From Abelmoschus esculentus (taxonomy: Eukaryota; Streptophyta; Magnoliopsida; Malvales; Malvaceae): 64,000 nucleotides of DNA. Made by a program: the position numbers and the translations under genes. The notes under the pieces are model-generated. The model was not told the DNA's origin, did not search any database, and was given only the letters and a program-made list of their open reading frames with translations. The stretch is taken from the NCBI GenBank assembly GCA_035048815.1, contig JAUCBN010000046.1:13308999-13372998 (forward strand), written 5' to 3'. This document shows, piece by piece, positions 1 through 11,699 of the stretch (positions within the stretch are counted from its first letter, which is position 1; each line of letters starts with the position of its first letter).

Positions 1-2760
1 TATTCAAATACGTATAAAATCGGGAATTTCCAAAAATACTGTATTTTAATTTTTTTTTTCTAATATAGTGATTGTGAGAAATTATTTCTCAGAACATTGT
101 ATATTCTATAGTAGAATTAAAGTCGTTACTGGTTGGTTCCGTTTTTTAAATAGTGCCAATTAAAGTCAGGCATCAGATGAATCCGATTTTGGATAGTGTT
201 TAAAATTTCGAAGTTTAAGTTGCCATATGATCCTATCACTATTTGAAGTCAAAGCCATCTGACTCTGTCTTTAAACAGTGTCAGACAATCTAAGAAAATA
301 ACACGTATTACTCGATGTTTGAAAACAGAATCAATTGATTTTGAATTTAAAAAAACTATAAAAAATTATATATTGAAAAATTATTTCTCCATTTTATTAT
401 ATTGAAGAATATTTTTTTATTCTATAATATTTAATGGGATTTGCCTATAAAATCTGTAATTATACCTAATTATACAAAAAATTTCAAACTTTTTTTTTCT
501 ACTTTTCAAACTCACTAGAGATCCCTCTATTTGTCTTTTTCGTAACATCAAACCAAACCAAGACATTATTTTCGTGAAAATTAATAAGATTTGAAAACAT
601 TGAAAATATATATTTTTTTATTTTTATAATATTTTTATTAATTAAGTGAAAATGTCAGAAGATTCCAATGTTAAAAGAAAGTGGTCACTTCCTAATCATC
701 CCTTTCATTATTTAATTCTACATAATGTTCGAAATTAATACATCTCTTTCATGTCAGGCGAATGTCTTCCAGTTTGTTACAAACATCAAACATTGGAAGA
801 TATTTCGATGGTGAAATTACGAGAATAATCTAATTTAATTTTTAATTTATATTATAAAAGATTTTTATTTTAAATTTTAAGAAATAGTATTTTCTTTTTA
901 AAATTAGTTATAAAATAAAATAAAAAAATGACGTCCTCCTCTAATCACTATATATAGGTGACCTTTTACGTACATTATAACTTTTGTCCTAGATTTTAAG
1001 ATAAACTTTAAATACCTTATTTTCATAAATAAAAATTCTAAATGGCCTAGAAATTCAAAACTTCCTACTTCGAGGCTTTTGTTGCTTAGAAAGATTTTCT
1101 GATCGTTTTAAAAATGGCTTTTTGAAGAGAAAAATTCTTTATAAACGAACATTTAAAATTAGATATGAATTGTTTAGAGTTATATCGATGAACGAATATT
1201 TCTCACCGCAACAACTAAAGATAAACTTTACTCATCGTCTATGTTGATTTAATAGACACGACAAATAATTCAACATAGAGATGGGCACGGGTCGGGTCGA
1301 GTCGAATTTTTGGTCTACTCAAACCCGACCCGAACACAAATACTCTAAACTCGACTATGACCCGACTCAAATATTTTTTCCAAAAAATTATACTCGACCC
1401 GACCCGAAAAATACCCTAAACCCGACTTCGAATCGAAACGACCTATAGAAAAAAATAGGGATTAAATAGTAAAAAAAAATTCTAGAGATTTAATTATAAC
1501 AAATATAATTTTAAGGACTAAATTATAAATAAAAAATTAATTTTAAGGATCTAATTATAAAAAATATATAGATAGAGGACCATTATTATAAATATCCCTA
1601 AAAATTTTATGGAAAAATTACATATTTGGTCCCGGGGCGGTTTAGGTCAAATATTTTACACCCTAAACTCGAACTCGACCTGATACTACTTTAAAAAATC
1701 ACCTAACCCGACCCGAACTTGATTTTTTATAAAAAAATTCAAGCCCAATTAAACCGGATAAAATACCCATCCCTAATTCAACATCTTACTATTTTTTTAA
1801 AGTTATTCATTATTAAAAGCATAATCTAATAATAATTTTAATCCTACTATTATGCTCAAATTTAAGATTTCATCCTACTATTACAATTTGGTATAACATG
1901 GTCTTTCTATTTTTTATATTATTTTTAGTATATCCAAATTGGTCATATTTATTGATAAAGTGATGACATAAAATTTTATTTAAATAATAAATATTAAATT
2001 AAAATATAAATTTATTATTAATTATATATTCGAATGAAATTTTATACGTATTGATTGTGTGATCGGACAATAATAAAAAAATTAGTCATCATTTTTTTAA
2101 TAACGATTAATAATGTCTTCGATTTAACCTACTAATAATATTATAAAAATTATTGGATCAAGTTATATCAAATTAAAAGAGAAGGGTTATATCTTAAATT
2201 TTAACATGATAAAAAAACCAAGTATCATATTAAACCTAACAATCATTTTATGTAAAAAAAATAATTTAATTTGACTCGAATCATAATTTTATAAGCCTGA
2301 TTCATTTCTTAAAAAATTAAATAGAGTTTTAATTATAAAATAAAATTTGAGTAATTCAATTTTTTTTAATAATTAACAGATTGATTTGCACGTTTAAGTA
2401 AAGTCTTTAATAATGTTTGATATGTATATGTATCATACATGAAAAAATTAAAAAAATTATTGTATATACTTATTATAAATAATTATAAAAAATATTTAAA
2501 TTAGAATTAATTTATATTATAATATTATAAATTATAAAATAAAATTCATTATCTCAATTAATTCGAAATAGATCAAATTTTTATATTATAATATACCATT
2601 TTTTTTTTATAAAATATAAGTATTTTAAAAATATACTAAATTTGTATAAAAGGTTTAAATTTTTTAAAAATTTCGAGCTATATTGAATTTCTCATAAAAA
2701 TATAAGTTTTATTATATATAAAAAATTAATACTAAAATTTTTATAATAATTTTAATTTTA
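1..2760. other. AT-rich intergenic stretch
   Basis: No reading frame here resembles a protein, and stops are dense in all frames. Apart from the element at 1277-1774, I see only AT-rich sequence with short homopolymer runs. The right end grades into the pyrimidine-rich leader of the sugar-transporter gene, with CT-rich tracts around 2780-2870. Confidence 0.6.
1277..1774. mobile_element. Non-autonomous element of iterated CCCGA words, 10-bp target duplication
   Basis: A 498-bp island begins AGAGATGGGC and ends ACCCATCCCT, which are imperfect inverted ends. It is flanked on both sides by AATTCAACAT (1267-1276 and 1775-1784). Inside, the word ACCCGAC or its complement GTCGGGT recurs many times near both ends. 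A 9-10-bp duplication is typical of Mutator-like elements. There is no coding capacity. Confidence 0.75.
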
Positions 2761-3279
2761 TCTCATTTTAATCATTCGAAAGGTTCTTCCCTTAAAAAAA
2801 ACACCCAATTCGGCTCTCCTCTTCGTTTTACCTTTGTTTTTCCTTTGCTCTCTCTCTCTGGTTGATGAGATTCACTAGCTTTTTGTTTTCTGTCCTATTA
2901 GTTTAATTGTAATAAAAAAAAACATAAAATTGAATAAAACAAACAAAATCTCATCATCCCAATAACAAAGTTTACCACTTTTTTTTATTTGAATGACAAT
3001 CTGTATGCCTTTTTGTACATCTGAGGATTCCTGAAACTCTTTATCAGCTGCTTTCTGCTCCTGATTCTGCCATATCTGCCTCTGCTTTACTTCCATAGGT
3101 AAAGTTAGCTTCTTTTTTGGTTTTATATTCGACCTAGACATCTGGGTTTTCTTTACTAACTTTGATTTTCTTGTAATTTCTGTTTCTCTCTATTTGGAAA
3201 TACACAAAAAACAGTTTGTATTTTTGTTAACTGTGATCTGGTTTTGATTATTGTTCTATCCATGATCTGGGTTTGCTTT

Positions 3280-3356
3280 GTTTTAACTTTCAGGGTACTT
3301 AGTTAAGTGTCACTGTTGAGAAAGGGTTTGGGATTCTTTGTTTTCTGGGGGGGAAA
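3280..3356 (+). other. Probable 5' UTR exon border of the sugar transporter
   Basis: A pyrimidine tract ending TTTCAG at about 3292 looks like a splice acceptor 64 bases before the ATG, so the leader probably contains an intron. The donor is not certain; a site around 3120-3180 is possible. Confidence 0.35.
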
Positions 3357-6300
3357 ATGAGTGGAGCTGTGCTTGTAGCTGTTGCAGCAGCTATTGGTAA
3401 CTTATTGCAAGGATGGGATAATGCTACCATTGCAGGTAATTCACTGCTTTCATGAATTGTTGTTTGTATTTTGTTCGATTTCGATATCGAAAAATCCAGT
3501 CTTTTGGACTAAAATGATAGCTTTTTGTATGTCAAAGATCTATGGTGAATTTGAGTTTCTAATTGAATTGATGGTGTTTTTGTTTACTTAATGATTGAAG
3601 TATACAGTTCTTTTCTACTTCAGTGTAAAGGGTGTTTCACAATCTTTCTAGATTTGATTAATTATCATCTTTGGTTTCATGAACTGCTGCTATATGTAAA
3701 GCTCATCATCGAAAATTCAGCTTTTTGGACTAAAATGACGGCTTTTAAAGGTAGAAGATCTATGGTGAATTTGAGTTGATCTAATTGGATTGATGGGGTT
3801 TTTCTTTCCTCGGTGTAAAGGGTGTTTTGATTAGTTATCCTCTTTGGTCTTATGAAAATATACAGATGCAGTTCGACGTCGAAAATTCAGTCTTTGGAAC
3901 TAAGATGATAGCTTTCCTGTGCAGAGTATCTATGGAGAATTTGAGTTGATCTAATTGGATTGATGGGGTTTTTCTTTCCTCAGTGGAAAGGGTGTTTTGA
4001 TTAGTTATCCTCTTTGGTCTTATGAAAATATACAGATGCAGTTTGACGTCGAAAATTCATTCTTTGGAACTAAGATGATAGCTTTCATGTGTCGAGTATC
4101 TATGGTGAATTTGAGTTGATCTAATCATCTAATTGGAAAGGGTGTTTTGATTAGTTATCCTCTTTCGTCTTATGAAAATATACAGATGCAGTTCGACGTC
4201 GAAAATTCAGTCTTTGGAACTAAGACGATAGCTTTCGTGTGTCGAGTATCTATGGTGAATTTGAGTTGATCTAATTGGATTGATGCGGTTTTTCTTTACT
4301 TAATGATTTATATATTCTCTACTTCAATGTAAAGGGTGTTTTGCCATCCTTTTAGATTGATTAATTATTTATCGTCTTTGGTTTCTCTAACCGCTATGTA
4401 TATGTTCAACATCGAAAATTCAGTCTTTAGGACTACTATGTATGTAGTCCAACACTAAAAATTTAGTCTTTTGGGTTTAAGGTGATAGCTTTTATATGTC
4501 AAAGATCCAGGATAAATTCGAGTAGATCTAATTGGATTAACGGGTGTTTCATCCCTTAATGTAAATCATGTTTTGCTCTCTCTTTAGATTGATTAATTAG
4601 TTATCCTCGTGTTTAACGTTGCAGGAGCTGTTCTATACATAAAGAAAGAGTTTAAATTGGAAAGCGAGCCAACTATAGAAGGCCTTATTGTAGCCATGTC
4701 TCTGATCGGAGCCACATGCATTACTACATGCTCGGGAGGAATATCGGACTGGCTAGGCCGCCGTCCAATGCTAATAATCTCATCTGTCCTTTATTGTCTT
4801 AGTGGTCTTGTAATGTTATGGTCTCCTAATGTTTATATGTTGCTTTTGGGAAGACTTTTGGATGGCTTTGGGGTTGGTTTAGCTGTAACTCTGGTCCCTG
4901 TTTACATATCCGAGACTGCACCACCCGAAATAAGGGGATTGTTGAATACCCTTCCACAGTTTACTGGTTCATTTGGAATGTTTTTTTCATATTGCATGGT
5001 TTTCGGAATGTCATTAACGGACTTACCGAATTGGAGAATGATGCTTGGAGTCCTTTCTATTCCATCTCTTGTATATTTTGCATTAACTGTTTTCTTCTTG
5101 CCCGAGTCACCAAGATGGCTAGTAAGTAAAGGGCGAATGAGTGAGGCGAAAAAGGTTTTGCAGAGACTACGTGGCAGGGAAGATGTTGCTGGTTAGTTAT
5201 CCACAGTCACTTTCTTCTTTGTTACTAATGCATGATGTAATTTTGAGACTATTTTTCATTTTTTTGGAGTTTTAAATTGCGATTATTACCTCCATGGACT
5301 GCCAATATGATGAATAATGATGCATTTTGCAAATGGTACTGATTATTTGAAATGAACAGGTGAGATGGCTTTGCTAGTTGAGGGACTTGGTGTTGGAGCT
5401 GAAACATCGATAGAGGAGTACATAATTGGTCTGGCCAATGAGGATATCGAAGACCAAGATATATCTGCTGATAAAGATCGAATCAAGTTATATGGACCCG
5501 AACAGGGCCTTTCTTGGGTGGCTAGACCTGTCACCGGACAGAGTACTCTAGGTGCTGTGTCTCGGCATGGAAGCTTAGTTTCTCAGAGAAGTGGTCTTGT
5601 GGATCCACTTGTTACCCTCTTTGGAAGTGTCCATGAGAAGGTCCCAGAAACAGGAAGTATGCGTAGCACACTTTTTCCGCACTTTGGTAGCATGTTCAGT
5701 GTTGGAGGTAATCAAGCTAGAAATGAAGAGTGGGATGACGACATTGTACCCGGAGACGGCGAGGACTACCAATCCGATGGTGGTGGTGCTGATTCCGATG
5801 ACAACTTGCATAGTCCTTTGATTTCCCGACAAACAACCAGTTTGGACAAGGATATAGTTCCAGCTGGCCATGGAAGTCTTACAAACCTAAGACACGGTAG
5901 TCTAATGCAATCAACTACCGGGGAACACGTTGGTAGCATGGGTATCGGTGGTGGTTGGCAGATTGCATGGCAATTGTCCGAAAAAGAAGGTCCCGATGGA
6001 AAAAAGCAAGGGGGATTTAAAAGAATTTATTTGCGTCAAGAGGGTGTACCCGGATCGATGCGTGGATCACTAGTTTCTCTCCCTGGAGCTGAAGCCACTG
6101 CAGACAGCGAATACATCCAAGCTGCTGCTTTGGTAAGTCAGCCAGCTCTCTATTCCACTGAGCTTATGAAGCAGCATCCAGTTGGACCGGCTATGGTTCA
6201 TCCGGCTGAAACTGCAAAGGGACCAAGTTGGAAGGATCTCTTTGAACCCGGAGTCAAGCACGCTTTAGCAGTAGGGGTCGGAATTCAATTACTTCAGCAG

Positions 6301-7266
6301 GTAATGTATACACTGATAGTACTATTGCAAAACTGTTTTCCTGTTTTACCTTATTTGCTTATTGAGGATCGTTCTTTTTTCCATTTTAAATGTAGTTTTC
6401 TGGCATAAATGGAGTGCTATACTACACTCCCCAAATTCTCGAGCAGGCAGGAGTCGGAGTTCTTCTTTCGAACTTGGGCATCAGTTCATCTTCTGCATCT
6501 CTGCTTATCAGTGGTATTACTACCTTGTTGATGCTTCCGAGTATTGCAGTTGCTATGCGGCTTATGGATGTTGCTGGTAGAAGGTAAGTTTTGTTTGTTT
6601 TCGGGTTTCTTTGCAACGATGAGAAGTCTCACCTGAAAACAAGATCTGTTGTCATGGTGAATTTAAACATTTTACTTGAGCCAAAAGTGCTCTCAACCTT
6701 TATTCGTATACCTTTCTCTTGGCATGAATTTTCTGATATTGTGGTGGTTGATTTTGTTAATTACTAGTGTCTATTTGATCTCTTTATTCGATTCATTCTC
6801 ATCGGTAAATCATTTTTGCAGGAGTTTGCTGCTTACCACAATCCCAGTCCTGATAACATCTCTTGTCGTCTTAGTCATTGGAAGCGTTGTGGCAATGGGG
6901 AACGTTGTGCACGCAGCGATTTCAACCATTAGTGTTGTTCTATACTTCTGTTTCTTCGTCATGGGATTCGGACCAATCCCAAACATATTATGTGCCGAGA
7001 TCTTCCCGACCCGGGTTCGTGGCCTATGCATCGCTATATGCGCCCTCACGTTCTGGATCTGTGACATCATCGTCACATATTCACTCCCGGTGCTGCTCAA
7101 ATCGATTGGTTTAGCCGGTGTCTTCGGGATGTATGCGGTCGTATGTGTTATATCTTGGGTGTTTGTGTTCTTAAAAGTGCCTGAAACCAAAGGTATGCCT
7201 CTTGAAGTCATTACAGAGTTCTTCTCCCTTGGTGCAAAGCAAGCTGCAGCTGCCAAGAACAACTGA
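3357..7266 (+). CDS. TST2: Tonoplast monosaccharide/sugar transporter, TMT2/TST2 type
   Basis: Five exons join at 3357-3435, 4625-5191, 5360-6300, 6396-6583 and 6822-7266, all with GT-AG borders and matching phases, giving 739 residues, the usual family length. The start is the ATG opening MSGAVLVAVAAAIGN, the conserved TMT N terminus. Major facilitator marks are DWLGRRP near residues 68-74, GRLLDGFGVG at 102-111, PESPRWL at 186-192 and PETKG near 712-716. Six membrane segments lie before and six after a hydrophilic loop of about 300 residues (roughly 215-505). This long loop, rich in Ser, Gly and acidic residues, defines the TMT/TST family of proton-coupled sugar importers of the vacuole membrane. 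Assignment to TST2 rather than TST1 or TST3 rests on overall resemblance only. Intron 1 (3436-4624) contains an imperfect tandem repeat. Confidence 0.93.
3485..4480 (+). repeat. Imperfect tandem repeat filling intron 1 of the sugar transporter
   Basis: The phrase GAAAATTCAGTCTTTGGA or a close variant recurs at about 3487, 3711, 3880, 4051, 4201 and 4412, followed each time by variants of TATGGTGAATTTGAGTTGAT. Units are mostly 150-225 bases. Copies around 3880, 4051 and 4201 are the most alike. All copies lie inside the intron and do not alter the reading frame. Confidence 0.8.
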
Positions 7267-8193
7267 ATTTGGTTCAATATTTGATGGATATTTTGAAAGT
7301 TTTGACAACGGATGTTCAAATTTATATTCAAAACTAAACTTATTTATATACTAAACTCAGTTATTTGTATTCAAGCTTTACTCATTAGAAGTGATAAACT
7401 TAAATCAAGCTCACAAGTTATTTGAATCAATTATTAGAGCATTCAAATTTATCACACTCTATAAGTTGAGCCATTCGAACTCGATTCAACAAAGACATGT
7501 CAGAGTGAATATTTTGTTCCAGCATGAACAAACAAGTAGTTCAGACAATCTGTTAGTTTATGCTTTCAATATAACATGAACTCTTCGTTTTTCTTGAAAT
7601 ATTCGTATACGATACCCGAAATATATAACAAAACTATACCTGTACCCGATTAACATAGATGTGGTCAACAGTTCCCCTCTAAAATGGACAGTCTTCGAAG
7701 TTAATGTACCGGAAGCAAATTTGAAGAACCACCACGGCTGCCACTAGCGACCGTCGCTCAATCCGCCAGAATCTCCAAAACTATACATCAAACTGATTCA
7801 ACATTGAATTTACTAAACATCATAGGTAATCTTAATTAATCATAAGCATTCATAATAGAGTGGTATCAAACAATTACAACTATAGTTCAAAAGACTTGCT
7901 AGGCTTGAATTCTCATATGTATAACAATAATCAAATATAAAGTGAGAATCAACAAGCAGAGCTCAATGTTGAAAAAAAAAATGAGCATACAATCTTTCCA
8001 TGTTAACAATCAAAAAATGAATTTCTAATAGCTACTGATGTGTTGATTGTTTTTGATCTTCTAATGGTATTCTGAAATTAAATATATTCGTCTCGGGAAG
8101 GGTTTAGATTTCGTAATATCGGAGATCTCACCAATGAGAGTGATCGACGAGCTGGCTATACCAAGTCAAAAATAGAAGTGTGCATGGCTTATT

Positions 8194-9522
8194 TCAGTCG
8201 AATATCCTCTCCCCTGTTGAGAATAGCAAGAATATGAATGAACTAAATACGCAGATCAATCCAGGAATGTAAAAGACTGCTCTCCAGCTTTCTGGACCAG
8301 AAAGATCTGAATATTCGGCTTTAGCAGCTTCGAGAAGCTTCCCGGTCATATCGACCCCAATGATCCCAGCTAGAGTACCAGCTGTATTAGAGACACCCAT
8401 TACGATTCCTGCGTATTTGGGTGCAATATCCATATGATTCACTGCAAACCCAGCCCTCCCAAGTGCCAAGAAACCGAGAGCCACGGAAGAACAGAAAACG
8501 GCTCCACCAGATGTTCTGAAGATCGGAAGTGCCATCAGTGCAAGAGAAGAGACTATAAATCCTACAGTGTTCAAGAACTTCCTAGTTTTAGTCACAGACA
8601 TTATTCTTTTGGTGATCAAATGGTCAGCAAGAACCCCACCGATATTTGAGAATATGAACATGTTGAAATAGGGCATCATCTTTGCAAAACCCATTTCCTG
8701 AAGACTCAGTTGGAGACCCAGTTCGAAGTATGTCGGAAGCCAGTTCATTAATACATAAAGAGCATAGTGGAATGTGAAATTATTCACCACGATTGCCCAA
8801 ACTGGCCTGCTGACTAAAATTTTCTTCCACGGGATTTTGGAAGTTCTGATAGTAGTCGGTCCATTCTCCACTTTTATCTTCTGACTAGCTTTGCTAGGTA
8901 ACATAGATTCTCCAAAACTAGCGGCAGTGGCTTTCTGATGCTCAGATCGAGGGGGGTCGGTTGCATATTTGAACCAGAGGAAAGACCACATGACACCTAA
9001 TGCTGCTTCCGCAAGAAATACAGATTGGGGACCTCTGAACTTCACCAGGCTTGGAAGGACAAGCATTCCCATAGCCGCACCTAGGTACATCCCGGAAGTT
9101 GTAAGTGAAACAGATCTTGACCTCTCATGCGGCGGAATCCACTGTGCTAGGACAGTGTGGATAGAAGGGAAGATGAAGCCTTGTGCCACACCAACAAGCA
9201 AGCGAGCAATGACTAAGATTGTGACTCTATTGGGATCTAGTGGAATCAAAAAACAAGTTGATGACCATAATACGAATGAGAGAAGAAGAACCCTCCTTCC
9301 CCCGATCTTTTGAGCTGCCCATCCTCCAGGCACCTGAGAACATGCATAACCGTAATAGAATGTGGAAAGTATCGTGCCTTTGCTTGATTGGTTAATCCCA
9401 GCAGCATCGGCTGCAAATGTGTATGCTATGGAGAAACCAACACGTTCTATGTAACAAACACATGTGCTGACGAAGGTTAAAATGACAATTAAGTATCGCT
9501 TTGGGAATTTCATCCACTTCAT
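8194..9522 (-). CDS. PHT4;6: Golgi-type phosphate/anion transporter, PHT4;6 (ANTR5) type
   Basis: A single open frame of 442 residues with about twelve hydrophobic segments, in the SLC17-like PHT4 branch of the major facilitator superfamily. The N terminus enters directly into TM1 (RYLIVILTFVSTCVCYIERV) with no plastid transit peptide, which separates it from the plastid PHT4 members. Other marks are the first-loop motif GGWAAQKIGGRRV, IARLLVGVAQGF, QWIPPHERSRSVS, NNFTFHYALYVLMNWLPTYF, and the C terminus LLFSTGERIFD. Arabidopsis PHT4;6 is a Golgi protein that exports phosphate released during glycosylation. Start and stop agree with the family, and I see no frame defects. It is tail to tail with the sugar transporter. 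Confidence 0.92.
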   Translation of the reverse strand: MKWMKFPKRYLIVILTFVSTCVCYIERVGFSIAYTFAADAAGINQSSKGTILSTFYYGYACSQVPGGWAAQKIGGRRVLLLSFVLWSSTCFLIPLDPNRVTILVIARLLVGVAQGFIFPSIHTVLAQWIPPHERSRSVSLTTSGMYLGAAMGMLVLPSLVKFRGPQSVFLAEAALGVMWSFLWFKYATDPPRSEHQKATAASFGESMLPSKASQKIKVENGPTTIRTSKIPWKKILVSRPVWAIVVNNFTFHYALYVLMNWLPTYFELGLQLSLQEMGFAKMMPYFNMFIFSNIGGVLADHLITKRIMSVTKTRKFLNTVGFIVSSLALMALPIFRTSGGAVFCSSVALGFLALGRAGFAVNHMDIAPKYAGIVMGVSNTAGTLAGIIGVDMTGKLLEAAKAEYSDLSGPESWRAVFYIPGLICVFSSFIFLLFSTGERIFD

Positions 9523-9674
9523 GATTCACATCTACTCTTATATAGGAATCTCTATTCTGTTAAGTGTCTTCAAACAAATCAACTATCTAACAGCTCAGGT
9601 TTTAGCATTTCATCACAAGACTACAGTTTCTTCGTCACCATCACCGTCCCATACCTTTAATGTATTCACAAAGC

Positions 9675-11058
9675 CTGGGCAGAAAAAAAAATCATACAAA
9701 TGTTAAAATGCAGGAAAAAGTACACCAAATTAGCTTGCCAAAGCCAAATGTTAAGTAGACATCAGTTAAGAAAGAATCCATGCTTAATTTGCTTTATTAG
9801 TGAAAGTTTAAGTCAAAACCTTTAGTGATTGTTTGATTCTATCAATACAATTCACTGAATTCTTAGGGATGGAAAAGACATAAAAAATGATCCAAAGATA
9901 TCAAATAAAAAAAGGATTCCTATGACCATGAAACATAGTACTAAATTGCATTTGCCGATGCGACACCGTGGTTGTGGAAGTTGCGGCGTGATTTTCTCCC
10001 AAAAATAACTATAATTTTAAATACAGTTTGTGGTGTTGTGACAACCTTCAAAACCGTTACGATGCAGCAGCCGTTGCGTTGCTTGCCGTCGCAATTTAAT
10101 ACTATGCAATGAAAAGAGTTCCCCCATCACATATCATCCAAAATATTGAACCCAAAATGGAAAAAGGGATAGAAATTGAATCCCTCTTTAGACACAATTT
10201 ACCAGTTGCAGTATTTGCAAAAGCTAAGCTAACATGAGCATGAACTAAACTTTGGCTTCTAGCCTAAAATGCATCCAAATAACAATTAACAAGTAATGTG
10301 ATAAGATAAGTTCTCAAACTAATTAACAGTTAAGGTCTTACAGGGTTAAAAAACACCCATATAAAAGGGCAAGGGGAGGCATATATGCAATTAGGCAAAT
10401 GTTTAAGCACTGATATCTCTGTTAGAGAATCAAAATAGTTTATAGTAAGAAACTCATCAACAGACATTGCAAATAAATAAACTAAAAATATCCAGATCTG
10501 ACAATATACTTGAAAAAGTAAACTCTCTGATGAAAGCATTAACAGAGGAAAAGATGAGATTTTTCACAAGTCAAAACATCCTAGCCAATGGACCAACATT
10601 TGCATTTTCAAGACACCATGATATTTCTCCATCGAAATGAGGTTGCCATTTTAATCAATTCAAATTACGTTACCCATTTTATCAAATATTTACACAGATG
10701 AAGAAACTGATCCTACACAGCAGTAACGAATTCAAGAGCGAAACAGACATTGGAAGAAAAGATACAATGCAAACAACATATTCAAGAAAAAATTATAATT
10801 TCTGATCTCATCATACGAAAGGGAAACATAGAGCTGAGTTTCCAGTTGAAAACTACCCACGGGTCAGCTTACAACACCCAAGAGAGAAATCTTTGTAACA
10901 AACAATCAAACATTTAGTGAGAAAAAGGCAAGAAATGGGATTAATTGGGAAATATCGACAAACAGATGGCAGGCAAAACAGAGGAAGAGAACAAAACATA
11001 GACTAAATTGAAACAAAAGAGGAAAGACCCAGAGTGCAAAAACACGTAAAAAACAAAC
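9675..11058 (-). other. Putative 5' UTR intron of the PHT4;6-type gene
   Basis: Read on the minus strand, a donor AAG|GTTTGT lies at 11059/11058 and a polypyrimidine tract with CCCAG|GCTTTG lies at 9675/9674, about 150 bases before the start codon. The leader exon would then run upstream from 11059. There is no protein evidence, so transcript reads are needed to confirm it. Confidence 0.45.
9934..10106. mobile_element. Small inverted-repeat element in the putative leader intron
   Basis: CATAGTACTAAATTGC at the left end pairs with GCAATTTAATACTATG at the right end, with one mismatch in 16. The 173-bp interior is unusually GC-rich for its surroundings. The target duplication is unclear. Confidence 0.5.
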
Positions 11059-11316
11059 CTTGGAAATCTGGGTGTCATTGCAATTTCATGGAAGGAACAA
11101 AACACATCCGTAGAAAGAAAAGAAAACCCTAATCAGAGAGATGTGAAGTCAGCGTGGTGAAAGGGTTTCTCCTACTGAAAAAAACTACTGATTTCTGGAC
11201 TTCACGTATTCGCTAGCTTCTCTATGGCAGAATGCGATGATCCTCCTCTCTGACAATTTGCCTTCGAGATTTCAAATGAAAGAAAAATCAAATCAAATCA
11301 AATAATGGATAACTTA

Positions 11317-11694
11317 CGGCTGTTCAAAATTTTGATTAATTAACCGATTAAACTGATATTTTTGATTAATCGGTTAATTTTAGATTAGATCATGTATCAT
11401 GAATCAATATAATAATTCAATAAGTCTAATATTTTTTTTTATAATTTTTAAAAGTTCAGTGTCTAAAAAATCATTTTAATATAGTTTAATGATCATTTAT
11501 GTAATTTATTCAATTTTTTATAAAAAATTCCGTTAATCGATTTAATCTATCGAATTAACTGAATTTTTTTCGGTTTGGTTAATTTTTTTGATAAATTTTG
11601 GTTCAGTTAACGACTAATACAAAAAAAAATCGGTTAATAAAATTTTGAAAGTTTGGTTCGATCGATTAACCAAACCGACCGTTTGAATACTCTT
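11317..11694. repeat. Word-iterated island built on GATTAACCGATTAA
   Basis: Variants of TTAACCGATT and its complement AATCGGTTAA recur through about 380 bases. The ends GGCTGTTCAAAA and TTTGAATACTCTT are loosely inverted. It resembles the other word-iterated elements, but I cannot show a convincing target duplication. It lies just upstream of the presumed PHT4;6 promoter. Confidence 0.5.
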
Positions 11695-11699
11695 AAATA

